Shown: in pieces, positions 32,003-42,336 of the stretch
Numbering within the stretch: position 1 is the stretch's first letter
How the letters are laid out: the number at the start of each line of letters is the position of its first letter
Source: Venturia oleaginea
Taxonomy: Eukaryota; Ascomycota; Dothideomycetes; Venturiales; Venturiaceae
Reading direction: 5' to 3'
DNA: 64,000 bases
Assembly (NCBI GenBank): GCA_013176395.1
Contig: JABMLP010000042.1
Span: 1-64,000 of the forward strand
The notes under the pieces: model-generated
What the model was told of the DNA's origin: nothing
What the model saw: only the letters and a program-made list of their open reading frames with translations
The model's database searches: none
Made by a program: the position numbers and the translations under genes

Positions 32003-34451
32003 TTACCCTTCTTCTCCCCCGTTTCCGTTGGGGCGGTTTTGCTTTTTGTACGCCTAGGAGGACGTAGACTCGGTCCGTCGTTTTGAAAAACATCACCGTA
32101 GATACTTTCAAAGGTATCTAATGCGACAGTTTCTGTCGTTCGTACTTGGCCTTTTTGCAAAGAACACACTTTCCTATTTCCTTGAAAACTTCCTGTCGCA
32201 TGCGCGGGAAGTAGAAGGTATTCTGAAGTCGTGAAAGGACAATCTCTGGTCGGCAATAACCATTGAGTGGAGATTCGTGTTGATGTAGGATGTACTGTTT
32301 CCTAAGGCTCGTGGGAAGATATACCAAGTTGTTGAAGAGGAGCAATCCGTCTTCAATACGGGTATTCTGATCTGCTGATTGAATGTAGCCTTGTACATCT
32401 CGATCCTTTGCTGCGCGTTCCTGACCTCTTGCCAATAAGAGGACTTTCCTGTCTGAAGTGATGAGACTTGGTGCACAAGTGCATCACCTTCTGTCGGAAC
32501 AAAGCGCGTTCGACTTTCTCTTTTTCTCCTGCCATGAAGTCTTCTCGTCGACTTAATGCATCGGCGTTAACGTTTTCCTTTCCTTTCTTGTAAAGGATAT
32601 GGAAGTTGTAAAATGACAGTTCTTCTGACCATCTTAGTTGCCGTCGATTCAATTCCTTTGTCGTCGTGAAATTCCGCAGGTTCTTGTGATCGGAATACAC
32701 GGTAATCTTGTGTTTCGCTCCTTCAAGATAATGCTTCCAGTGCTTGAAGGCATCAACTATGGCCATGAGTTCCTTGTCTGAAGTGGAGTAGTTGACTTCT
32801 GCTTTCAGAAATTTTCGTGTGTGGTAAGCTACTGGTCTAAGCTTTCCATCTGAATCGGGTTGGCTGAGGCATGCTCCGAGGGCTCGATCGGACGCATCCG
32901 CCTCGACTGTGGCTGTTTTTTTTTTGAGTTAAACAGTTGCAGAATGGGTGGTATTGTTAACCGTATCTTGAGTGCGTCAAAGGCCTTTTGCGCATGCTCG
33001 TTCCATTCGAAGGTAATCCCCTTCTTCATCAATCCCGTGAGGGGTTCTGCAACTTCGGAAAAGCTTTCGATGAATTGTCGATAATAATTCGCGAAGGCGT
33101 GAAATGACTGTACTCCTTTGACGTTCGAGGGTACCGGCCAATCGCGGACCTTCTGGTAAATTTCCGGGTCCATCTCAAGTCCATCTTGAGAGACAAAACA
33201 TCCAACGAACTTGATTCGTTGCTTGTGGAATTCGCTTTTCGAGGGTTTCAGCCGCAAGTTAAATATCTGTAGTGCGCGGAGAACGGTTCGAACGTGATTG
33301 GCGTGTTCTTCGAACGTTCGATGATAGTAAACCAAAATGTCATCCATATAAACAGACACAAACTTGTCTAAGTGCTCGCGAAGCACATTGTTCATATAGG
33401 CTTGCAGCGTCGCAGGGGCGTTTGTCAAACCAAAGGGCATGACAAGGTATTCGTAGTGCTCAAGGTGAGTGCGGAATGCTATCTTCCACTCGTCACCTTC
33501 CTTAATCCTAATTCGATGAAAAGCCGCAGGAATATCGAATTTCGTGAATCATCTGGCTCCTTGGAGTCTGTCCCTCAACTCCTGGATTAAAGGCAGCGTG
33601 TACGCATTCTTCACCAAAATCTCATTTAGATGTCGGTAATCGACACACAATCGTTGTGAACCATCGGGCTTGGGTACGTAGAAAACTGAATATCCGGCGG
33701 GTGACTTCGACTCCCGGATGAACTTCTTCTTCGTGAAATCGTCGATATATTCACGAAGGGTTTCAAGCTGATCTTCCCTCAATGGGTAGATCTTGAACTT
33801 CTTTGGTTGTTCATTATTGTTGAGCTTGATCTCATGATCCCATGGTTGGTGTGGTGGAAGAGAATCTTCGATCGATTCCCCTTTAAAAAGTTCTGCAAAT
33901 TCCTGGTACCTATGGGGAATTTGGAACACTGACCTATCCTCCTCTGTCTGGAGACGATAGCAGTATGCCACTTCAACGTGTGTAGGCCTTTTCTGCAAAG
34001 GTCTTTGTGCTGTCCGTGTTCTAGCGCGCATGCTAGCCTGCACGGGATATCGTTGGTCTGGGAACGTGAGCGTCAATGTTCTCCAGTCGATATGCGGATT
34101 GTGAGTTCGAAGCCATGGCAGACCAAGGATCAAATCCGAGTCTCCAATATTCGTGACGTCTAGAACAATCTGTTCTTTCCTCCCTTGTATCCACAAGATT
34201 ATGTCTGCTTCGTAGATCACTATGCCTCCATTGAAGTTGACAGGTCTTCCATCAGCGATAGTTAGTGGATATGGATGCCGTTTCGACCGTACGGGTAGTT
34301 TCCATTCGTCGACCAATTTCTCGCTTAGAAGATTCCTATCGGCACCAGTGTCGATGAAGGCCCATGCTGGTACGTCGTCGATCTTTCCTTCGACCAGCAT
34401 CTTGGATGTACCAAGGTTGTTCAGAAAATGAGGCGCTTCATTAGGATTCAA
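32003..34451 (-). pseudogene. Gypsy-A2 protease-RT-RNase H-integrase finger and tail
   Basis: Protease (AFIDTGADRNLL, 34340 region; ILGLPWLRTHNP) and the RT start are open down to 33549, where a TGA replaces the tryptophan codon seen in Gypsy-H. RT continues in another frame with MPFGLTNAP and YMDD (about 33337-33348). A run of T at 32915-32924 shifts the frame before RNase H (YSDHKNLRNF near 32690). The integrase finger ends near 32135 and joins the B-like tail (VALDTFESIYGDVF), as in A1. No integrase core exists, so the element cannot integrate by itself. Confidence 0.85.
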
Positions 34452-34462
34452 CAGGGCCTTCT

Positions 34463-35766
34463 CTACTGTTGATCCTCTTCGTTTCCCGAATTCTCATGCC
34501 ATTTGCGTGCTTGCTTTGTTTTGACTGCGATGTCCAATCGTCGGACAAGGTGTCGAAGGTTCCTTGCCCCATTCGGATGGTATGGGCAGGTGAAGTCAAG
34601 GCATGCATTTGGATAGACGTCTTTGCACTGAGAATCGTCCTGATCAATTGCTCGTTCAACGTCTCGTGTCAAACGTGAGAGCCGGAAGGTCATAAACTCT
34701 AGATCTTCCTTCGATTCTCCTTCGTTGGAGTTGTCTTCTACTGTAGACTCACTGTCGTCGCCCGACATAGACTGTAGAGATTCGTTTTCGTTTGGTGTAG
34801 ACCAACTCCCGGAAATGGCTGGCAACTCTTGGAGTATTTCTCCAAGATCTTTCATTTCCTGGTGCTGAGGTAAATCGCATTCCTCGTACTCGCAGCAATT
34901 TATAGGTGAGTGTCTGTGGTGGACGTGCTGTACATCTGTACTGATGTTTGGGATTTTCATGATCTTCCTGAGGGTCGTATTGTTGACTTCCTTTTCGTGA
35001 ACCAGTGGAATTCCCAATCTGGTTCTCCTGGATCTTCCTCGGACTTGTGCTCCCACAGTGGGCATTCTTTGACTTTGTACCAGTTCGATGGAATCATCCA
35101 GTGAAGATCGTGTTCCGGATTCTTTCTCATGCTTGGGTATCTGCTGATAACTTTGACAGCAGCCATTGTATTCTCAACCCCGAATTGGTTTGTGCCATAC
35201 TCTGCTTTTGGCAATACCAACTGAGTGCCATAAAGACCGGGTGAGCTAGATGACGAACTCATCATAGCGAGATGTCCTTTGACATTGCCGTTACCTTGGT
35301 AACCTCCTCTATCCCGAGGGTAGTATCCGGAGCTCTGCTTCTCGGATAGGTGTACTTTGCAGTCGTCCTCATAACAAGCCGTCCAGCTCAGTATGTTGTG
35401 GATTGGCGGTACTGACGCATCGGATTGTAAAGCCTTGAGGTGTTCTGAGCCCATGGGTGAGTTTCCGAATCGTTGTCCCTGATTCGTGAAACGTCCAGTG
35501 TTGTTCTTTTTGGGCTTTCTGACCTGTACCTTTCTTGGATCCACGTGGACCGCTCTGAATCTTGTCGAGCTCCATTGGCTGCAGTCCGTATGAATCAACT
35601 CAAACACCTATATTCGCACGACTGTTGTTTCCATGTCCTCGATAAGAACTAACTCCCTTCCTCTGAAGTTTTCTTTCGAATAGGCGGTTATCAATCTTGA
35701 TTGACGTTCCAATCATCGAGTACAGGCTCTGAGGCTGAATTTCCTTCCGACTGATTTCATCCTTGA
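34463..35766 (-). pseudogene. Gypsy-A2 gag (H-like, zinc knuckle deleted)
   Basis: It carries the same 5' junction with B leader (35766) and the same 53-base loss of the CCHC knuckle (about 35515) as A1. One frame shift near 35005 separates two readable parts. The cysteine-histidine units of the extension remain (TACYEDDCKVH, CCEYEECDLPQHQ, ACLDFTCPYHPNG). Confidence 0.8.
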
Positions 35767-36967
35767 CAGTCTGCTCTGCAACCCTTATTACTAAGGACAG
35801 AGCTCCTAGGGACTATGAAGGTCAAGGGTATTGAATCTCTCTTCCTAACTCTTTCTTTCCTCAGCTTATTACAGCTTCAACTCCTAAGACTACGCTGTCT
35901 TAGGATGACCTCTGATTTCCTCTTTGTAAATTTTGCGAGAATTTACTGTGGATTGGCCCTTACAGTTGGCCCTTGCTTCTTGGAGATTCTAGCACCTTCT
36001 AGAAAATCTCAGCTTGAATTCTCTTGAATTCCCTTTTTGTTTGGCCCTTGAGGTTGGCTCTTGAGGTTGGTCTTTGAGGTTGGCCCTTGCTTCTTGGGTT
36101 AGGACAAGTGTTCTCTTCTTGAAATTCCTTTTTGTTTGGCCCTTGAGGTTGGCCCTTGCTTCTTGGGTTAGGTGTCCTCTTTAGGACCTTGACTCTACAG
36201 GCTCTTCCTGAGAGTACTGAAATGGCTGGGGTGTTCTCTTTAGGACCTTGACTCTGCAGGCTCGTCCTGAGAGTACTGAAAATGGCTTGGATGTCCTCTT
36301 TAGGACCTTGACTCTACAGGCTCTTCCTGAGAGTACTGAAATGGCTGGGGTGTCCTCTTTAGGACCTTGACTCTGCAGGCTCGTCCTGAGAGTACTGAAA
36401 ATGGCTTGGGTGTCCTCTTTAGGACCTTGACTCTACAGGCTCTTCCTGAGAGTACTGAAATGGCTGGGGTGTCCTCTTTAGGACCTTGACTCTGCAGGCT
36501 CGTCCTGAGAGTACTGAAAATGGCTTGGGTGTCCTCTTTAGGACCTTGACTCTACAGGCTCTTCCTGAGAGTACTGAAATGGCTGGGGTGTCCTCTTTAG
36601 GACCTTGACTCTGCAGGCTCGTCCTGAGAGTACTGAAAATGGCTTGGGTGTCCTCTTTAGGACCTTGACTCTACAGGCTCTTCCTGAGAGTACTGAAATG
36701 GCTGGGGTGTCCTCTTTAGGACCTTGACTCTGCAGGCTCGTCCTGAGAGTACTGAAAATGGCTTGGGTGTCCTCTTTAGGACCTTGACTCTACAGGCTCT
36801 TCCTGAGAGTACTGAAGTGGCTGGGGTGTCCTCTTTAGGACCTTGACTCTGCAGGCTCGTCCTGAGAGTACTGAAAATGGCTTGGGTGTCCTCTTTAGGA
36901 CCTTGACTCTACAGGCTCTTCCTGAGAGTACTGAAATGGCTTGGGTGTCCTCTTTAGGACCTTGACT
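35767..36967. repeat. Gypsy-A2 leader with expanded minisatellite
   Basis: 35767-36170 is the B-like leader. From 36172 to 36967 about 13.5 units of the 59/60-base repeat follow, alternating strictly between the AAATGGCTGGG and AAAATGGCTTGG types for most of the array, so the true period is about 119 bases. 119 is not a multiple of three, so the array is unlikely to be coding. Confidence 0.9.
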
Positions 36968-37289
36968 CACCAACAGGATTGACCTGGGAGTACTTTCAAC
37001 TTGTGGGTGTCACTTTGGACGTTGTTGATATCCCTTCGCAAAGGACAAGTTTCAACAACTCTCAATCTTCGACGTTCGTGATTACTACACAATGAGAAGA
37101 TGTAGCATCCGTCCTAGGTTATGAGGTACCTAGCAAACTCTTTCTCAATGCCTCGCTCAATGGAGGGCTTTCTCAGTGCCTCGCTCGATGGAGGGCTTTC
37201 TCGGTACCTCGCTCGATGGAGGGCTTTCTCTTTGCTCTGACGATTACTGCAGAGACTCTCTCTTACTGTCAGCAAGAGGTATTGGTGCG

Positions 37290-37373
37290 GTACTTAGATA
37301 ATGTAAGAGTTCAACCCTCAAAGGTGTTTCGCAAGTGAGAGAAGACTGCTTGTATTTCAAAGTATCTAAGTAC
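37290..37373 (-). promoter_or_regulatory. Gypsy-A2 primer binding site and self-primer
   Basis: GTACTTAGATA (37290-37300) one base outside the LTR is the inverse of TATCTAAGTAC (37363-37373) inside it. Confidence 0.7.
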
Positions 37374-37582
37374 AAAGAAGAAAGTGTAGGTACAGGAAGA
37401 ACAACTTGTATATATAATCTTCCAAGTAGGAAAAGGACATGCTGTCCTGAGAAGAGAATAGAAAGGAGTAGAAGCGCATGTGAAACGGTCCCTGAATAAT
37501 CCCTGCTAGGCGCACGTGAGAACTACCAGGTAGTGCTAAGAATCCATCCAGGATAAGTTGAGAAAGGATCTATCCTTTGACA
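37302..37582 (-). repeat. Gypsy-A2 5' LTR
   Basis: Identical to 31722-32002 by eye; bounded on the right by AAACC (37583-37587). Confidence 0.92.
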
Positions 37583-37587
37583 AAACC

Positions 37588-38232
37588 CCTAAGAATCCAA
37601 AAGAAAAAGCACAAGATCTTGTAGCAAAATTGAAGGACGCACAAGAATGGGCAGAAACGTCAATGGTATCAGCTCAGCAACAGCAAGAATACTACTCTAA
37701 TAGAGATCGTGCTCCGGCTGACTCTTTTAAAGTGGGAGACAAAGTCTGGCTCAACCTAAAGAACGTAAAAACCCTACGTCCTTGTAAGAAACTAGACTGG
37801 ATTCATGGGAAGTATACAGTTACACGAGTTATCAACTCAATGTCTTACGAGCTTGATACACCCAGAGGAATCCACAACCGATTTCATACGTCTTTACTTA
37901 GGAGAGCTGGCACAGATCCCCTACCTTCACAAATACAAGATAATACACAGCCGCCTCCTATAGTAACTGAACAAGGAGACGAGGAATACGGTATCGAGGC
38001 TATTCTAGCCGCAAGATGGCGCCGGCGAGATCGACAACAAACGCGAGAAGTCTTAGTTAAGTGGGTAGGCTACGTTGATCCTACGTGGGAACCCCTTAGC
38101 GAACTCCAACAAACTACAGCTCTGGACGCTTTTGAAAGTACCTACGGCAACGTTCTTGAAAACGACGGACCTATACTACGCTCTCAGAGACTACGCTCAC
38201 ATCGATCTACAAGAGAGGGGGGGAGGGGATAA
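37588..38232 (+). pseudogene. Gypsy-B pol part 3: integrase C-end and chromodomain
   Basis: It resumes the B frame after A2. DKVWLNLKNVKT and YELDTPRGIHNRFH form the integrase C-terminal (GPY/F-type) region; EYGIEAILAARWRRRDRQ with VLVKWVGYVDPTWEPL is the chromodomain. The stop at 38230-38232 follows a purine tract (GAGAGGGGGGGAGGGGATAA) that doubles as the polypurine tract next to the 3' LTR, so coding end and priming signal overlap. Confidence 0.88.
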
Positions 38233-38564
38233 TGTTAAGGGATGGAATCCTTCTCTCTAGCTTATCCATGACTGGATTTCCAATTGTTCTCTTGTTATTC
38301 TGCAAGCTGTCATGTTCTATTTTGCAAGCTGTCATGTTCTATTTTGCAAGCTGTCATGTTCTATTTCGCAAGCTGCCATGTTCTATTTTGCAAGCTGTCA
38401 CGTTTCCATTTAAAGATACTTTCTAGAAGGATCTATTGTAAGAGGAGGATTATATATACGAGCTATCCTTCCTGTACTTACACTTTCTTCTCTGTACTTA
38501 GATACTTGAAATATAAGCTGTCTTCCCTCACTTGCGAAACACCTTTGAGGGTTGAACTCTTACA
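38233..38564 (+). repeat. Gypsy-B 3' LTR
   Basis: 332 bases, one difference from 20932-21263 (at the base after TATATATA). The right neighbour is Gypsy-D integrase sequence. Confidence 0.9.
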
Positions 38565-41500
38565 TTTAGCCAAACCCAGTCACCAACTTTGTAGTTTGGA
38601 GAACCAAGCCGATGTTTGTTCTTGAAATATTCGTAGGTAGCGCTGGCGTGGTGGATCTCGTTGTAGCAAATCTTCTCAAGGTTTGCCATGAAGTCAGCCA
38701 TGGAATTAGCTTTTCGTGTCTCGGTAATTTCGTGGCGAGAGGCGTTACGGTCTGGTTGAATTGGCGCTTCCAATCCGGAGCGTGGATCGTAGCCGTAGGC
38801 GGCAAAAAATGGTGTGAGTTTTGTTGCATTGGAGGGTGTGTTGTTGATCACGAATTCGCAGAGTATTCGTCCCAATCATCTTGTTGATAATTGCAGTAAG
38901 CACGGATGTAGATTTCGACTTGGGCATTCGCTCGCTCGGTCCCGCCATCTGTCTCGGGGTGGAAACTGGTAGAGAGGCGGATTCGGATTCCGAGGCGTTT
39001 GCAGAGTACTTTCCAGAGGATAGCAACGAATTGGGATCCTCGGTCGGAGATAATGCTTCGAGGTAAGCCGTGGAGGCGGTAGACGTGTTGGAGAAAGAGT
39101 AAGGCGCATTCGCGGGCTTCTGGGAGTTTTTGGCAGGGGATAAGGTGCTTGATTTTGGTGAGGCAATCGACAATTACTAAGAGGCAGGTATTACCTCCTT
39201 TGCGTGTAGCAGGTAAATCGGTAATGAAGTCCATCTGGATGTCTTCCCATCTTCGTTGAGGGGCTTCGAGAGTGTTGAGGAGTCCTTGGTACATTAGGTT
39301 GCTCGGTTTTGCGCGTCGACAGGCGTCGCATCGTGAGATCCATTTGTCCGAGGTGGCGTGCATGCCATGCCAGTAGTAGAACTTGCGGAGTTTGAGGAAG
39401 TTGTTAGCTTTACCCGGGTGACCTGCGACATTACAGTCGTGGTTCGCTTTCAGAATGTATGCTTGTAGTGTATCGTCTTGGGGAATAAATAGACACTTTT
39501 TATACCAAAGGCGGCCGTCGCGTTCTTCGCAGTCCTGCATCCGCAACGTTCGGTGGTGGGTTTTGCCGTCGCGTAGTTTTTTCAAGACTTCGCGTGGTTC
39601 TTTGTCTTTAGTCAACGCTCTAGCGTAGAGTTCTTCAAACTTGTCTTCGTCCCAAATAAGCTCTTCGTCGTCTGGGTCTTGCGAAGGGATGAATATGTCC
39701 GGAGGGGAGAACGGGGTGGTTGGGGTTTGTTCTTCAGCTACTACGTCGTTGCTAGGTTTGTTCCATATATCGTTGAGGGGCTCAAGGGATTCGTCCCCGT
39801 CATTTTCGGAAGAGTCGCGGTAGTCTGGGTTTTTCTCGAAGTCTTGTGGAGAGGAGTGGTCACGAAGCGTAACTGGGCATAATGAAAGATTGTGGACTTG
39901 GAGCGCTAGTTCTTTTCGAATCTTAGGGTCAAGTGTGTGGGGTTTAAGCATAACCTGTGACTGGTGCTGGATACGCGGGTCGGATACGTTTGAGGGGAGG
40001 TTTTGGGAGCGGCGGGTCAAGGCGTCGGGTTTCGTAGTATCTTTTCCTGGTCTCCATTTGATTTCGAAGTGGAATTGGGAGAGGAATTCGGCCCAACGGG
40101 CTTGTCGGCGAGTGAGTTTTTTGGTTGACATGTAGTATTCGAGGTTTTGGTGGTCTGTAATAACTTCGATCGGGTCTTCAGTTCCTTCGAGCTCTCCTCG
40201 CCACTCTTCAAATGCGCGAATGATTGCTAGGAGTTCTTTGTCGTAGATTTCGTAATTACACTCCTGGGGTGTGAACTTGTGAGAGAAGAAGGCGACGGGG
40301 TGTAGCAAACCGTCATTGCCGATTTGTGAGAGTACTCCAGCGCCTACCCAGTTGGAGGCGTCTGTTTCGACAATACACTTCTTTGTAGAGTCGAAATGTG
40401 CGAGGATTGGTGCGGAGATGAAGGCTTCTTGGAGTTTATCAAAAGCGGCGCGCTGTTTTGGGCCGAAGTAGAACGGCTTGTCTTTTTTCAGTAAGTCGGT
40501 AAGAGGTTTCGCGGTGGAGGAGTAATTGAAAATAAAACGGCGGTAGAAATTGGCAAAACCGAGGAAGGATTGGACGTCGTGGCGAGTGGTACAGTATTGC
40601 CAATCAATGATTGTTTTGACTTTGTCCGGGTCCATCCGGATTCCGTGGTCTGTGATAATTAAACCGAGAAATTTGACTTCTGTCTGGTAGAATTCGCATT
40701 TGTCGATGTCGATGTTGAGTCCTGCTGCGTGCATTCGTTCGATAACCTGCCGCACTTGAATTTTATGCTCTTCGAGAGTTTCGCTGTAGATTAGGATATC
40801 GTCGAGGTACGCGGTGCAGAAAACGTCGAGGAAGTCTTTAAGTTGTTCGTTAATAATATACGACTGCCAGGTCGCCGGGGCATTGCAGAGGCCGAAGTTC
40901 ATAACTAGAGATTCGAACAGACCGAAGCGGGTTCTGAATGCAGTGAGAGGAACGCTGTCGGGGTGGACTCGGAGTGCGTTGAATGCTGAGATAATATCGA
41001 TCTTCGTGAAGTACTTGGCTTTGCTGAGTTTGTCTAGGGTTTCGCGGAGTAAGGGAATAGGGTATCGGTTTTTTCGAGTAATCGCGTTGAGTTTTCGGTA
41101 GTCTACGCAGAATCGCAGACCACCACCTGGTTTTTTGACAAAGATACATGGGGAACTGACGTCGAACTGGCTTTTTCTGATAAAGCCTTTTCCCAAATTC
41201 TCCTCCAGCCATTTCCGGAGGCATTTGAGTTCGTTCTGGGACATATCGTAGAGAGGAGCGTTGGGTAACTGGTCTTTCTTGTCTTCTTGAATTTCGATTT
41301 TGTGGTCGACGAGGCGTGAAGGGGGCAGTGAATCAGCAGCTTTTCTGTTAAAAGCGTGCGCGAGGTCGTGAAGGTCTTTGGGTAACTGGGGGCGAGGGTC
41401 TTTGTAATCTGGTTTCTTCGCCAGAAATTTATCGATATCTTGAATACTGATTGCGTAGATTTGAGCATTGGGCTGCTTAGAATTCCATTGAAAAGCGTGA

Positions 41501-42321
41501 GAGTTGACAATCTTCCAATCGCGAGGAGAGTCCGGGGTTTCTTGAGGGGGTGCGCAGGCACCAAACGGGAGCGGGATATACTCAACAGAGCCCTTGTGGC
41601 CCTGAAAACATTTCTTAGAACAGTGGGTACCGAAGTGAATACTACGATTCTCAAAATCGAGTTTCACACCGTGGAAGTTCATCCAGGGAGTGCCAAAGAT
41701 GACTGCTGCGGAGCCGAGACGGGTAACAAAGAATTTCGTGGTTTCGAGGTGGTGTTCTCCGGTTCTGACGGAGACGTGGATTTCGTGAGTAACGTAAGAG
41801 GGTGCAGAGGATGCCTGTTCGCCGTCAAAGGCTTTGAGGCGGCCGGGGTTTTCGAGGGGAATAAAGGGAAAGCCGTGGGATTGCGCAAAATCGAGGTCTA
41901 TGAAACTTCCTGTGGCAAAGGAATCAGTAACGGCGAGGGTTTTGATCGATTCATTAAGTGTAATTGGGACTATGATTGGTCTAGAGTCTACTGGTCCATC
42001 AATCTCTCCTGTTGATTTCTCTGAGTAACCTAGAACTGCTGAACTGATGTAAAGAACATGTCGTTTCGATTTGTTGTCGTGTCTCGATGAACGTCTTTTC
42101 AACGAGACTGAGTTTTCCGAACTCGGGGTGTATGGGGCTGATCCGAAGCCGTAGCTTGTGGTGCTAGAAGAGGCGGTAGAACCTGAGCGTTCTTCAGGGC
42201 CTTGAGTGATCCGGGAAGTCTGGACGTTCTGTGGATACGCTCCCGATGCTCCTGACATACTCATATTGCTAAAGCTCATAGGGGGAATGAAGTTTCGAGC
42301 TCCGGAGTTGCCAAACTGCAT
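38565..42321 (-). pseudogene. Gypsy-D pol (protease, RT, RNase H, integrase)
   Basis: The ATG at 42321 (MQFGNSG) is in the same frame as gag, separated from it by a single TAG. The frame stays open for 1,157 codons. Protease region: AVTDSFATGSFIDLDFA. RT: FVKKPGGGLRFCVDYRKLN, YLDD at 40798-40809. RNase H: VETDASNWVGAGVLSQ. Integrase: finger (CNVAGHPGKAN, CDACRRAK) and core (QMDFITDLP, ISDRGSQF, HPETDGGTERAN). Near 38870 a small shift closes the frame; similarity goes on as FVINNTPSNATKLTPFF to KVGDWVWLN at the B LTR. The chromodomain, if any, is lost. Confidence 0.88.
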
Positions 42322-42336
42322 GGGGCCACTGGCGAA

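Larger units (their letters stand above)
31722..37582 (-). mobile_element. Gypsy-A2, mosaic non-autonomous element
   Basis: 5,861 bases, 281-base LTRs that look identical, AAACC duplication in Gypsy-B. The build is the same as A1 (B-type ends, H-type core, same junctions and deletions) but with no nested insertions and a much longer minisatellite. Confidence 0.92.
20932..38564 (+). mobile_element. Gypsy-B chromovirus with nested C1 and A2
   Basis: The 332-base LTRs (20932-21263, 38233-38564) differ at one site by eye. Inside are primer site, 660-base leader, gag, and a pol that would be one open frame of about 1,260 codons if C1 and A2 were absent; both insertions carry perfect 5-base duplications. 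The outer flanks (GGATG and TTTAG) do not match: left is Copia-E, right is Gypsy-D. Confidence 0.85.
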
